This document shows, one piece after another, positions 22,811-35,680 of a stretch of 64,000 bases of DNA. Source of the DNA: Listronotus oregonensis (lineage: Eukaryota > Arthropoda > Insecta > Coleoptera > Curculionidae); the NCBI GenBank assembly GCA_019359885.1, contig JAHBCN010000584.1:123605-187604 (forward strand). The letters run 5' to 3'. The position numbers and the translations under genes were made by a program. Numbering within the stretch: position 1 is the first letter of the stretch; each line of letters starts with the position of its first letter. The notes below the pieces were generated by a model, which had not been told where the DNA came from, did no database searches, and saw only the letters and a list, made by a program, of their open reading frames with translations.

Positions 22811-24480
22811 CAAGAAAGTTTAAAGGTGTATGGAAGCCCAATGCTATGGCCCATTCGATCAAAAAATGTCCAGCCCAGTATGAAAATAACTGTCAGAGTT
22901 GGCCCCGCCGATTCTGCGCAATAACAAAATTCCACGAAATAATTTAATGTGTTCCCTACTTACACACCGATAAATCAGTGTGTAGTTAGGCAACACATTA
23001 TACTTTTATGAGAGCCGTAGTACCGTTTTTGGTCTTAGGTTGTCTAAGGTTTTTGGTACAAGGGCGACCGCGGCGCGTATGAAACTATATCCGCGCTGTA
23101 CCGTCAACCGTCGTCGTCTCATCATTCGTCATTTTCGTGGTGGTTTGTGCCCTTTACGCCGTATTAGTTTCGATTGTTTTGCTTTGTGTGAGTACCTATA
23201 TTTCGTGGTTGCAGAAGTTTTTTGGATTGATAAAAACCTTCATAGTGATTAGTGTTTATTAAATTGTGACTATAATTTTGTGTTTATTGTTTGTTACTTA
23301 TCATATCGTAACAAAATGATTAGAGGTTGTATGGTTTTGTCTTGCAAATCCAAGGGTAACACACCCGGCATTTTTACTTTAGGTAAGTATTTCTTATATT
23401 TAATTTAGGTGCTTTTTATGAGACGTAACGTTAGGTAACCGAAAAAATAATAATATGAAAAATAGAATAATGAAAATTTCATAGGAAATAGCAGTGAGAA
23501 AAGTAAGGCAATCTTAACTATCTTTTAGATGATTTCCACAATGTTTGTGTATTTCTGTGGATTATTAAAAAGAAATAAGGTTTACATTTAGGTACTTTTA
23601 TTTCATTTAATAATTTAGTACATTCTTTTAAAGGATCAAAATTATTAATTACTGGGCAGACCAGGCAAATTTTAATATATACAGGTCCCTCTAATTGAAT
23701 GAAAGAAAGTACAATTTTATGTTAAAGTTCCTTTTTGCTTTTTCTGTATTTGTTTAAAAAGAAATTAAATTTTTGGTTTCTTAAACTTACATTATCAACT
23801 TTTTAAGCTCGACATACTGTAGACACATAATATTTAAGGGATACTGTTACAATGGATACCTAGATACCAAAGGTTAATAAACATTTTTAACCACTGTTAT
23901 TCTGTCTCATGAATGTTTGTTATTGGTAAAAAGTATATGCCTAAAAGCAGTTATAAAAATTTTCACTTTTTAATGTACAACCAGAATCTTAGGATTAGAT
24001 TAAACTCATTTACACTATCTTGCCCTTTTTTATCACAAAATTGGTGATAAGTACATGAAACTATTATACAATGTTTGAAATTTATTTAAAAAAATCGTGT
24101 TTTTATTTATTTACAAAGATTTTTGGTAAAAATACAAAACTCACAAAAATATCGACCATTTAAATAGAAGGCTTCTTTCCATATTATATCAGATGATATA
24201 AAATCCAATATTACACAATAATTTTAAATATTCTATGGTAGTATTGTTTAATAACCAACAATTTTGTGCAAAAAATAAATAAAAAAACAGTGAATGCTTG
24301 AATTTGACATTTCATGATGTCCACTTTATAGATAGTAACAAAGAATTATGGAAGTCCGGCTCTGACCTACTATTCATTGCGCAAACTCCGCGGGGCCAAT
24401 CCCCCTATTCCCGCTGCCCTGCACGCCTGGACAATTTTGTTCTACAGTATTGGGCTTCCATACACCTTTAAACTTCCTTG
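22811..24480 (+). mobile_element. P-superfamily-like non-autonomous element, copy 2
   Basis: The 8-bp duplication CTTTTAGT lies exactly outside the ends (22803-22810 and 24481-24488). The terminal repeats (CAAGAAAGTTTAAAGGTGTA left, CAAGGAAGTTTAAAGGTGTA right) and almost the whole 1670-bp interior match copy 1 at 4749-6426. The two therefore descend from one deleted master, and differences are mainly small indels and point changes. It lies in the Rgk intron between the G3 and G4 exons. Confidence 0.9.
23316..23382 (+). CDS. THAP-like first exon of the P-like element
   Basis: The ATG at 23316 opens MIRGCMVLSCKSKGNTPGIF, then TL and one base, followed by a consensus donor GTAAGT at 23383. The C-x4-C pair close to the start, followed by K-S-K and an aromatic residue, is how THAP zinc-finger domains begin; P-element transposases carry a THAP domain at their N-terminus. 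The rest of the THAP domain (the second Cys and His) would lie in a downstream exon that the element has lost. In copy 1 both the start and donor are mutated. THAP identity is inferred from 22 residues plus the P-like element structure. Confidence 0.5.
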
Positions 24481-24488
24481 CTTTTAGT

Positions 24489-26157
24489 CGATATATGTTA
24501 CTGCGAACGGGTCTGTTCTTTTTGAAACAGGTTTTTATTTGAAACAAGCCGGAACAGATATAGTTCGATAAGTTTTTCTATGTCGACAACCGTTCAGATT
24601 CCTTTCCAGTTGCCAACTGTTTTCTTGTTTGTGGCGGAAGCAAATAGATTTAAAAGAAATTAAAATCAAACTCTTATAATCTGACACGACATGTATAAAC
24701 CATACAAAAACAAAGCACATTAAATAGCAAACCGGGAAAGTTCCGGGGCTCGACACGTGAAACGACGTGTAAAAAATAAAGAGAAGGTGAAATCTCTATA
24801 TCCCATTGATTTATTGACCTCCCTATAAACGAATCTAGCGTTAATGATATACGGAGCTACGCTGTTAATTAATGCAGGCACCGGCAACCCAGTGGGAATA
24901 ATGATCGCAATGCAACTAAACAGCCGAGCAGCGCAAAGCAAGGTATTGTTCAGAAGCAGTTTGGAACTGAAGCATTTTTTATCACAATCGAAATGCCACG
25001 ATACAAATGTACAGCTCGGTGTAGGTATGGTTCCGGAACAGTTTGGAACTGGAGCCATTTTTTAGAAATAGGTATTTTTATAAACTGAAACAGGTTGTAC
25101 CTGTTCCAACCATTCCTACACACTGCTATTAAAAAGAAAGGACAAAACACGTTTGAACCATAAAGGTAGGTGGTAGGTTGCAGTTATGGAAATGATCTAA
25201 GGTTTAATTTAAAAAAAATATAAAAGAATTATAGGCATAGTTAGGCCGACCGATACGTTTCGTTAAAAAAAAGGAATAAATGGGAATTAAAGGCATAGCA
25301 GGTTAAACTACGAAAGGTGAAAAAGCCTCGCAGAGAGTACTTGAAACGTTTGTTTAGACTTCCGAAGTCCTTTGGGTTGTATGTGGGGTGGTACTGTCTC
25401 GGATATAAATCTTAAATTTATAAGTATTATTTGCTTAATAATTATTCTAATGTAAAGGTTTATTTTTATAAAAACGAGTTGCAGTTCGTAGTGCAAATAG
25501 CAAAAATAATATCCAAAGAATTTGCTTTATTTGTGTATTGGGTAGGCCGTTTAACTGCCAATTTATTTTCCCTACATTCATTATTTTTCTTTCAACTTAA
25601 ATATTTTGACATAAAGAAAATCAGTGGTAAAATCATTCACCATATTAATTTTTTTTGTAAGCACAACTCTATAAACATATTTTTAAATAAAAGATAAAAC
25701 CGAATAAAGTTACAAAAAATAAACTATTTTTATGTTGTTCAATCTTAGCTACATTATAACTTACTACTTGTACATTATTAATAAAGACAAATCCAATAAA
25801 GCCAACGCATTAACGATCCCAACACACGCATGTAAGTTGAATTTCCCAAAAGTTTTGTGAAATTGGACGATGGTGGTTCTCATGTTTTCGTGAAAATGGC
25901 ATTCGCCTAAATTCGCCTTTTTCGCAGCTTTCCGGTCCAAGTGGACAACTAGCCTAACTCTAGAAATTATTGGACACTTTTTAATAGTTAGGTAAAATCA
26001 TTTCAGCAATTGGTAAGTCCATGCTAGTTAAAATTTAGTTTATTTTTTTCACATTAGCTGGCAGCCTTAACCCTGTTTACTTCATGGTCATTTTTTTAGT
26101 AGTAAATGTATGTCCCTATATATTTAAATTTCAAAACAATTTAAAATTAAAACTTAC
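24489..26157. other. Rgk intron sequence, nothing recognised
   Basis: Intronic sequence between the P-like element and the G3 exon. Two partial copies of a GGAACTGGAGCCATTTTTTA-like segment (24957-24980 and 25044-25064) are the only internal structure noticed; no domain or RNA gene was found. Confidence 0.5.
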
Positions 26158-26249
26158 AGACATTTCGGATGAAGGATGATCTATAAACACCATCTCAGAC
26201 TCCTGGCCATCAAGTAATATAGAAACTGTTCTTTCGCCAAATTCATCAT
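26158..26249 (-). CDS. Rgk: RGK-type small GTPase, exon with the atypical G3 region
   Basis: A 92-base exon with acceptor TTTATAG before 26249 and donor GTAAGT after 26158. Its first two bases complete an Asp codon with the G left by the exon at 29901. It encodes DEFGERTVSILLDGQESEMV, then FIDHPSSEMS. In ordinary Ras proteins this region holds DxxG; here it reads DHPS, the known divergence of the RGK family in the switch II/G3 position. The intron after it (about 3.8 kb) contains the second P-like element. Confidence 0.93.
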
Positions 26250-26957
26250 CTATAAAAAATATTTTTATTAAATACCTTGAGTAAGTAGAAAAAATATTCG
26301 GAGAGATTAATGGTTGCAAAAATTTTCAAAAATTATTAGCTAGTATGGTTGTTAAATATAACACCAGAAAAATTATCAATTTTAAACAATGTTAAAAGCT
26401 AAAAGGTGCTTAAGAGTAGAAAATAAAAACTTTCTTGAATCCCGAGCATAATTGTAAAGAACTCTAAAAATAAGTATTTTAAATGTGATGGACTTTCTAA
26501 ACTTTGATAACTCTATTACAAAAACTGAAAGACATTCATTTGCCGTTATCCAACTCCTTTAAAAATAATGATAAAATTCGCATACCGGTGCAATAAATCC
26601 ATACAAACACCCTACCTTGGGCGAGCCATATTTATATAGAAAAAAGACTTTTAAAAGGAGTTGATGCAGCAGTTTCAAACACGGTTAAACTTATGAACAA
26701 TTTGTTCAGTCAACTCCTTGAAGAAATACGTCTTAAAATTGGTGAGAAGGTTATTGACTCGATTTAGATATTCTAGAATAGCAGCAACCATAAAAGGATA
26801 TATTTCTTACAATGATGATGGATCTCATCTATGTAAGCTAGATTTCCTTAGTCATGTGGTTTTAAGAAATGATAGAAGGCAGTTGACATTTAACAGATAT
26901 CATCCTCTTACGTAAAGTAAGACACTAACATCAGATGCCTACGTCAGCGGGCCGCTA
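26250..26957. other. Rgk intron sequence, nothing recognised
   Basis: AT-rich intron sequence directly upstream of the G3 exon acceptor. No domain, RNA gene or clear repeat apart from a degenerate minisatellite unit near 26899. Confidence 0.5.
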
Positions 26958-27017
26958 CGCCATCCTCTTACGACACACGCCATCCTCTTACGTCACCCGC
27001 CATCCTCTTACGTCACA
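26958..27017. repeat. 20-bp minisatellite, three units
   Basis: The unit CGCCATCCTCTTACGTCACA is repeated three times with one or two changes, with a degenerate unit upstream at about 26899 and decayed CGTCATTCTTTTACG downstream. It is GC-richer than its surroundings. Confidence 0.85.
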
Positions 27018-27813
27018 CGCTCCTTACAAGGGTAAGGGTCATACGTCATTCTTTTACGTAGGGTTATCAGATTCTGACGTCAAGATCTTGAGATATAAAC
27101 GCCCCCGGGGAATGGAGATAAATCAACCGGCACATTCTCCCTATTAATCAATTTTATAAACCCTTGACATGCCTCTCTCACTTAGTGGAAAGGTGAGAAG
27201 TGTTATTACTGTGTCTGTGGTACTTAGTTTTCTATAGATGTCGACATTGATGTGATTATGTTATTTTTAAAATTTATATCCAGAAAAGTGATTTTACCAT
27301 ATTCCTTTTTTCGTTGTTAATCTATTTTTACTATTTAATAACTTTAAAAGATCAAAAACTTATCATAATTTCTGCAGTACTATTATATATTCAAAAACAT
27401 TCTCTAAGTATATTTTTTTAAAAAGCCATTGTTAATACATTATTAACAGAAACAAATAAAAATAACTTAAGCTTCTAAAGAGCAGTTATGGTTGGATGCC
27501 CTTAATAATGACTAGGCTTTTCCTAATATGCTTTCTTAGTTAATACTATTTTTGGTAAAAACTTAACGTCGCCAAAATCAAAAACCCATTTTAATTCCTT
27601 CAGTACTATTCCAGGTGCAAAACGTCGTCTAAGTATCTTTTTTAATAAAATAGCCAAAGCCTAGACATTATTAATAGAAACAAAGAAAAATAAATTGGTT
27701 TTAAAAGACCAGGTTTTTAACAACCTATGGCAGGAGGTCCTTAAGAATAAATAATGTAATTTGCTACCACAGTTAATATTACATATTAGACCTGGAGCCG
27801 AGAGGGATTTTGC
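27018..27813. other. Rgk intron sequence, nothing recognised
   Basis: No gene or RNA feature seen. Two similar AT-rich segments around 27410-27480 and 27630-27700 (both with TTATTAA and AGAAACAAA blocks) hint at an old local duplication. Confidence 0.4.
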
Positions 27814-28603
27814 ATGTATCATAGGCCCCACGTCGAGGCTTTGAGGGCTGATAGACAACGTTATTCCCCACTTTGAATTCCCGGTATGGCATCCCTAAAG
27901 TGTAGCTTTTAGGAGGGGTGAATTTTTAAACGTGTAAGTAATATCCATGCCCTTGAATCATAGGCCCCACTTTAATTCTTTTTTTATGCCGTCAAGGAGG
28001 TGGCCAAAGTCCGCGAACCCAATATGCCATACCAATATGGCGTCACTTAAGGTCCGCCATAATGACCGAAAGGTGTAATTTTTCCACTGTAGACATGGAC
28101 CATGGGCCCCACGTTGTTGTTTCGTGATCTTTGTTAACAATGAACTGTAGAACAAATAATTCAAAAGGCCATACATCTGAGGCATCGCCAAGTGGCCGCC
28201 ATAATGTAATTTTAGCAATGAACGCCCCATTATGGTCACTTGCCTCAGAGGTATGGCGTTTTGAAATCTTTGTTCTACAGTTTATTGTTAACAATGATCA
28301 CGAAACAACCGCGTGGGGCCCATGATCCATGTCCACAGTGGAAAAATTACACATTTCGGTCGTATGGCGGATTAAGTGACGCCATATTGTATGGCACAGA
28401 GTCGCGGACTTTGGCGACCTCCTTGAGACATAAAACAAGAATGAAAGTGGGGCCTATGATCCAGGGGCGTGGATATTAATTACACGTTTAAAAATTTACC
28501 CTCCTAAAAGCTACACTTTAGGGATGCCATAACAAGATATCAAAGTGAAAAATAACGATGTCTATTAGTCCCCAAAGCCTCAGCGTGGGGCCTATGATAC
28601 ATA
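27814..28603. repeat. Foldback element 1 (about 790 bp)
   Basis: The left arm starts ATGTATCATAGGCCCCACG and the right arm ends with its reverse complement (CGTGGGGCCTATGATACAT, one change). Arms of roughly 390 bp face each other around 28205. The phrase CATAGGCCCCAC or its complement recurs inside, so there are nested smaller inverted repeats too. There is no coding content. It lies in the Rgk intron before the P-loop exon's downstream neighbour. Confidence 0.85.
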
Positions 28604-29625
28604 GATGGTGTTGGTCGCCGAGGTTCACTTTCCTGTTTTCAATAGGACACCCTATATATTATTATATATTTAGAGAGCGCTTTTAAAGACGAGTTCAAAG
28701 ATATGTAACAGGATGGGTCTGTGTCGCAACGTTTTGGAGATATTGACGTTTATCTTTAATTTTTAACCTATTTTTAAATAAATACAAAGACCGTAAATAT
28801 TCCTTTTTTTTTAATTTGTTTTTGTAGACAATGTTACAGTGTTGCCTTGTTTTGTCTATTGTAATTTTTAAAAAAAATTGTTTAATGTAACCCCTGTATA
28901 TATTACCAAATATATAAAGAAAATTAAAAGACCTTTTTACCGATGTGTAACAACATGGCTCTGCGAGTCACCGTTTCGAGCTTATGGATAATTGTCTGCA
29001 GGAAAAGTAAAACTTTCTTTTTCCAACCACACCACAACCTTTATACTTTATATTATGAATCAATATAGGGTATTTAGTTCAAAGTAAGTTAACCAAATCC
29101 CCTATAAAAATTAATAATACAAAGTATACAGGGTGTAGTGTGTTTGGAAAAAGAAAAATATGACTTTTTCTGAAGACAATCATCCATAAGTTTGAAACGG
29201 TGACCCGCAGACCCATGTTGTTATACATCGTTAAAAAGGTCTTTTAATTTCTTATATGGACTTGGTAATATATACAGGTGGTTGCATTTAAAAAAATCAA
29301 GAAACTTTACGATAGACAAAAATGGCAACACTGTAACATTATTAATATAAAATTACCTGCTAACGTAGATAAAAAAGGCTTTTGTAATATTGTTTTACAA
29401 GAACAAATTAAAAAGAAAGAATATTTACCGTCTTTGTATTAATTTAAAAATTGGTCAAAAATTAAAGATAAACGGCAATAAATCCAAAACATCGCGACAC
29501 AGACCGATACTATTACATATCGTTGAACTCGTCTTTGGAAGCGCTCTCTAAATATATAATAATATATAGGGTGTCCCATTTAAAATAAGAAAGTGAACAC
29601 CAGCGGTAAAAACAATGAACACCAT
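28604..29625. repeat. Foldback element 2 (about 1 kb)
   Basis: The left arm (GGTTCACTTTC, then GGACACCCTATATATTATTA near 28650) mirrors the right arm near 29580. Further matching blocks continue inward: GAGAGCGCTT, the AAAGACG-type segment, TTACCGATGTGTAACAACAT versus its complement, and GTATACAGGGTG. Arms are about 450-480 bp around a centre near 29100. It directly abuts foldback 1. Confidence 0.85.
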
Positions 29626-29900
29626 GTATGTGTGAAAGTAAAATTAATTAAAAGCATAAATTAATCCATAAAACTTTTGTCCCAGTTTTTTCCTTAAAAG
29701 TCTGCAGTTTCTGAGAAAATGTATGGGACCCTAATAAAATGCTCACCCTGTGCATATTTTTTTGTTACCTAAGTTCACTGGTAATATTTTTTATTTGTTT
29801 GTTTTTTGCATAATATTATTATAGTTAGTAGCCGTGTCATAAATCTTGGGTACAAAAAAGTGATTTAAACAAGCAGAAGTAAAATTACCTTTTCCCTTAC

Positions 29901-30112
29901 CTAAGCTAGCATCGTATGTGTTCATGTACTCTGACGTCATAAATTGTGACACCAAAGCAGTTTTACCGACACCTGCATCTCCCAACATTACTACTCTGTA
30001 TTTCGGTATTTCCACTTCGTTAGCTGAATCAAAAGATGATGACCCCACACTGTGATATCCAGAACCACAACATGAGCCATCAAATGGAGAACGCTCACCA
30101 GAAACATTGGAT
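29901..30112 (-). CDS. Rgk: RGK-type small GTPase, P-loop exon
   Basis: The acceptor TTTTTTAG lies before 30112 and the donor GTAAGG after 29901. The exon carries one leading base, 70 codons and a trailing G. A Ser/Gly-rich stretch (VSGERSPFDGSCCGSGYHS) is followed by VEIPKYRVVMLGDAGVGKT, whose GDAGVGKT is the P-loop (G1), and by SQFMTSEYMNTYDASL. Because the exon begins mid-codon and mid-domain, at least one more 5' exon must lie at higher coordinates; I did not find it. Together the four exons encode about 255 residues covering the whole G domain and tail. Confidence 0.95.
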
Positions 30113-30452
30113 CTAAAAAAGAATTTAAAAAAGTGGTAATTTTATTTAGTAAATTTTGAGTTTTGATTTTATTTATTTAATAACATATTTACTTAAAATA
30201 CCTTTAATTCGTGATTTATATACAGTTTGTCTAAGGATAGGGTTTACAAATGAACCAAAAAGTAAACGGTATAAAAAATATTACTTCCAAAAAAGGTTTT
30301 TACCATAAACATAATTTGCGATAAAAAATGTTATTTTATTTATACAGAGAGCATAAAAATGCAAAATAAATTGTTATACTTGGTTACTCTATTAAAACTC
30401 TTATAGTAAAAAAAATAAATTTTATAATCCTTATTATTTTTAACATAATTTT

Positions 30453-30602
30453 CTAATTGCATTCTAAGATAAAATATCTGAAGGATTTTTTGATTTCTTC
30501 TCGAAGTATTAAATGGACAGGACGGGTTATTCTGTCTTTTAGCACTTCAATCTTTTTAGGTATTGGAGTAAATAAATTTTTAATATCGAATATTTCACTC
30601 AT
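30453..30602 (-). CDS. Small ORF of 49 residues, unknown
   Basis: The ORF runs from ATG 30602-30600 to TAG 30453-30455. It starts MSEIFDIKNLFTPIPKKIEV and ends KKSFRYFILECN. The composition is soluble and protein-like, with few low-complexity runs, which is unusual for a chance frame in such AT-rich DNA. I recognise no family. It lies 340 bp upstream of the Rgk P-loop exon on the same strand but shows no evident splice link to it. It may be a transposon or pseudogene fragment. Confidence 0.25.
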   Translation of the reverse strand: MSEIFDIKNLFTPIPKKIEVLKDRITRPVHLILREEIKKSFRYFILECN

Positions 30603-31051
30603 GTATAAATTTTCCCTTAAGACTCGTTAAAAATCAAAAAATTTCAGCAGAAATTTCACGTTGCCTAGACAACGTGGTATAGTTTGACCAAGCTAACATT
30701 TTTACGTTGGCTTATATGAATCAGGCCATTTCAAAAACAAAAATTACTAGACTCAGCGTCAAAATCAGCTGATTGGCGTAAATCACCCAGTAATGGATTA
30801 AAGGCGTTTAAATTTTTGTATTAAATTTTTCTTGTGTTTGGGTGTGTTATTTCGTATTTAAAAGTTATTAGTAAGATTAGAGATTACACCTCAGCGTTTT
30901 TATTATTTTTTTTTGTTGGGGACTCTTTGACACTTTTTATATTTCATAATTTATTATATTTTGAAGTAAGTTTTTATTTTTATTGGTTTTAAGAAAAAAC
31001 CACCAGAATAGATATTTTTAGAGTATGAATCACAGTAATTACTGTATTTCC

Positions 31052-31098
31052 AGTTCGGAAAAGCTTCGAAACCCACTTCAGAGCTGTGATAAGTCGGA
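31052..31098 (+). other. Splice-bounded 46-bp segment conserved in both copies
   Basis: TTTCCAG precedes TTCGGAAAAGCTTCGAAACC and the segment ends GTCGGAG before GTAAGAAAA. The same layout occurs at about 47656-47702. It could be a small exon of a transposon or host gene; one frame (FGKASKPTSEL) reaches a stop inside, so the coding frame is unresolved. Confidence 0.25.
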
Positions 31099-32051
31099 GG
31101 TAAGAAAATATAAAATATAACCTAATATATATTTCTTGAAAAATGATGCTATCAGAATAGTGATCTTGCATAAGCAAAGATTACTCGTTTAGTATTATCA
31201 TCTAAAAATACATCCTCAGATGTGCCAAATGTTTTAAGATTTAAATATATTTATGAATGTATTAATTATTGAGATTTTTAGACCCATAGTGGCAGTTGCT
31301 GACAATGTAAGAAGCAAATATAATTTATAGTAATTAAGATTAATGAAACAATGCAAGCATAGAGTTAAGGTTATGAAATGAAATTTGGAATAAATTTTGT
31401 GTTCTAAAACTGATCTTCTCGAAACTTTTAGCAGGTCTGAGTGCGTGTTTTTAGTGGAAAGGTAAAACATCTCATATATTATACGTAAAATTACTTTTTC
31501 TTAAGGAAATAAGGCATTTTTTTAATTTTCACAGTCACTTACAATCTCTAATAATTTTGCTTCCTATAATGTCAAGTTTCAAAGCTTTCTTTGCCCAAAG
31601 CATTAGAAACTGTCAGAATATTTTCGGCTTCTTCTCAGCATTGCTTCTAATGTTCTTCTTATTAGAGCAAATTGAAAGCCTACTCAGATGCATCCCTTTA
31701 TTGTCCACCTTACATTTCCCACTTTTTTCGCACCTCTATCTCTAGAGTTTCGAGACTATGAAATCTAAATATATTTAAGTCCCTTATCAGTAATTTACTT
31801 CTGACATCACTCTAGTCACTCGTAGTATGTGAACACTTAGACTTCGAGCATAAGGGGTATCCTGAAAAAAAAAATATATGATAGATTCGGTAGATCCCTC
31901 AATTAGGGTCTCTTTCATACATAGAACATTTGATTAAACCCGTAGCTCTTAGACAACATTAAACTATAAAACACACTTGCTGCATTCTTATGAAACATTA
32001 AAGTATATTTAATTAAATCACTATTGAAATATTAATATTTTCCCCAGATAC

Positions 32052-32470
32052 ATTATTCTACATTCTGGTTCCGAAAAAGGATTTGTTGATGGTGCCAGTA
32101 GAATTTTTAAATCAAAAACAAAAACAGGAGATTACCATGGCGAGATGAATGCTGAAAATTTTGAGAAGTGGGTTAGAGATGATCTACTATCTAATTTGAA
32201 AAGGCCTTCATTAGTCATTTTAGATAATGCCAGCTACCATAGTAGGTTGTTAGAAAACTGGCCAAATAGTGGCTGGAAGAAAGAAAATATCGTTAAATGG
32301 TTAGAAGGCCGTAATATTCCTTTTGCAACATCGGCGACAAAAAAGATTTTTTTGTGCTTGATCCAGCGCCTACCAAAGCCTCCCAAATCTTATGTCATTG
32401 ATGCCCTTATTTAGGAGGCTGATCATCAAGTGCTGCGCTTGCCTCCATATCATTGCGAATTCAATGCTAT
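32052..32470 (+). pseudogene. DDE transposase fragment (IS630/Tc1-mariner group), copy A
   Basis: It reads HSGSEKGFVDGASRIFKS, TGDYHGEMNAENFEKWV, SLVILDNASYHSRLLE and, after a frame change near 32330, QVLRLPPYHCEFNAINGH. The Asp of LDNASYHS is the second catalytic residue. The catalytic Glu expected after FNAI is Asn here (NAIN). The first catalytic region and the end of the protein are missing. The family is the insect DDE endonuclease group with PPYHC-x-FNAIE, the same as the element at 36370-39743. Confidence 0.82.
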
Positions 32471-34104
<1,634 letters not shown>

Positions 34105-34227
34105 AAATTGCTCTTTTGAAATATTACCAAAGATTTCTCTTTAAAAATTTGAAATTAAAATATAACTGTTTTAAAATTAAATAAGTATAAAAAAACACAA
34201 ATATGTTTCAGTAAGACCTATAAGGCT

Positions 34228-34233
34228 TTTATT
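34228..34233 (-). terminator. Polyadenylation signal AATAAA of the Cys/Pro-rich gene, copy A
   Basis: The minus strand reads AATAAA about 80 bases after the stop codon at 34314-34316. It is conserved at 53424-53429 in copy B. Confidence 0.6.
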
Positions 34234-34313
34234 TAAGAGTATATACTAAACATGACAAAGACAAAAACAAAAGACAATCACATAAACAAAAAAAGGCACA
34301 CATGCACAATCTT

Positions 34314-34669
34314 TTAACATGGACAAGGGCAGCATGGCGGAGGACAGCACATTGGAGGACAGCACGGTGCAGGATAGCACATAGGTGGCGGACAAGGACA
34401 GCACTGAGGTTGATTTGTTGGAGGACAACATGCTAGTGGAGGTGGACAAGGAATGGGACAGGGACATGCAGGAACAACTGGAACCACTCGACCAACTGGG
34501 ACACACGGTGGTGGAGTTGGAATGACCGGTGGTGGGCAAGGTGCTTGAGCAATGAGGGGTACACATGGTGGAGGGCAACAAGGAGGACAACATGGTCCAC
34601 AAGGACCACAGGGACCACAGGGACCACAAGGAGCACATGGACCACATGCAGGAGGAGGACAGCAATTAC
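34314..34669 (-). CDS. Cys/Pro-rich CGP-repeat protein, last exon, copy A
   Basis: The acceptor TTTTTCCAG precedes 34669; two bases complete a Gly codon, then 117 residues and TAA at 34316-34314. The exon opens NCCPPPACGPC, then APC and four GPC units, and closes CCPPMCCPPPCCPCPC. It has 32 Cys in 117 residues, the rest mostly Pro, Gly and a few Val/Ile. The uninterrupted Cys-Gly-Pro units are the hallmark of the Drosophila Mst(3)CGP sperm-tail proteins (Mst84D, Mst87F, Mst98C); a structural, disulfide-linked role is inferred. A Cys-rich cuticle, eggshell or secreted protein is the alternative. The opposite strand and other frames are also open, an effect of the repeat, but only this frame matches the splice phase of the upstream exons. 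Confidence 0.8.
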
Positions 34670-35424
34670 CTGGAAAAAGAAAAACTCATTAAACAAAAAT
34701 ATTTTAATGGTTAACATTTTTATTCAAGCCTATTTTAGGCTATTGATTATGTACTCTAGAAAGGAAATATAAAGTTAAGTGGTTTTATCGTTTCATACGT
34801 TTAATTGACTCTAAAACATGTAGAAATAGCGGAGTGCTGCGATTTAAAGCAGTGCATTTTTGAAATAGAGGTAAATTAGTCTACTTTTCAGTTTTGAAAT
34901 TTTAACTTAAATTCTATACACTTTTTGTAAATATACATTAACAAAAAAGTTGTTTTAAATTAAATTTCTTATTAACATTTTATTTTATAGAGCCCAAAAT
35001 TTTTTTTAACACAAATATATTTTAAAAATGTAGCAAAAAACAAAAAAAACATTTCTTTTGAATTTTAAATTTTTCTCCATAACTTTTTTTTACTTAAATT
35101 TAGGTATAGAATAGAAGCTGTTATTATGTTCTTTTAATCGATTTTAAAAAAAGTATTTAGGATTTGCAGTAACCGAGAACATAAGAGCTTTGAATATTGC
35201 GTATGTCTAACCTAAAAAAATGTCTTATGAGCATTACTAAATTGTTCCTGGACTTGCAACGTTTGATAATAGTAGACCTAGCCCTATCTGTTTCTGGTTT
35301 GATGTAGGAGGTGGCAGGCATGATTTTACTAGAAACCTTATGTAAAGATTTATATAAGAAAAATTAAGATATATTCTCTCGAAAAGGTGCAAAACATTTG
35401 TTAAATATGTAAAGTGTTAAAACA
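34670..35424. other. Intron of the Cys/Pro-rich gene, nothing recognised
   Basis: AT-rich intron sequence, matched by 53866-54560 in copy B with a 50-bp difference; no feature recognised. Confidence 0.5.
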
Positions 35425-35680
35425 AAATCGAATTTTTTTTTCTTTAATCGCTTATAACTTTGTAAGTATAAGTCGTGGAGAAAAATAGTAGTTCAAAAAG
35501 TTTCTTTATTAAATTTCCTGCAAAATAAAATTGGTTTAAAATTGCAAAATGCCTTATGCTTGTTGCCAAAAGTTTTTGTGTAATAATTTTGCAAGCCAAT
35601 TTCGTTTGACAAACAATTACAATTTTGCAAGTTGAGTAAAGTCCAGAATATTGGACTTGGACATTATTTGTTCTTTTTTC
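35425..35680 (+). repeat. Dispersed repeat (CTTATAACTTTGTAAGTAT family), copy A
   Basis: The same family as 16655-16960 and 21540-21850, with the shared core CTTATAACTTTGTAAGTAT and TTTCTTTATTAAATTTCCTG. Copy B has it at 54560-54790. Confidence 0.65.

Noticed and set aside
24844..25065. 73-codon plus-strand frame with an opposite-strand 112-codon frame
   Set aside because: No recognisable domain, no splice context, and the two frames overlap; not supported as a gene.
26958..27017. CRISPR-like array
   Set aside because: Three direct 20-bp units without spacers in a eukaryotic intron; a minisatellite.
34246..34665. Minus-strand 139-codon frame rich in Ser/Leu/Cys (MLSSSCMWSMC...), repeated at 53442-53861
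   Set aside because: It is a shadow of the CGP exon in another frame of the same strand; only the CGP frame fits the splice phase of the upstream exons.
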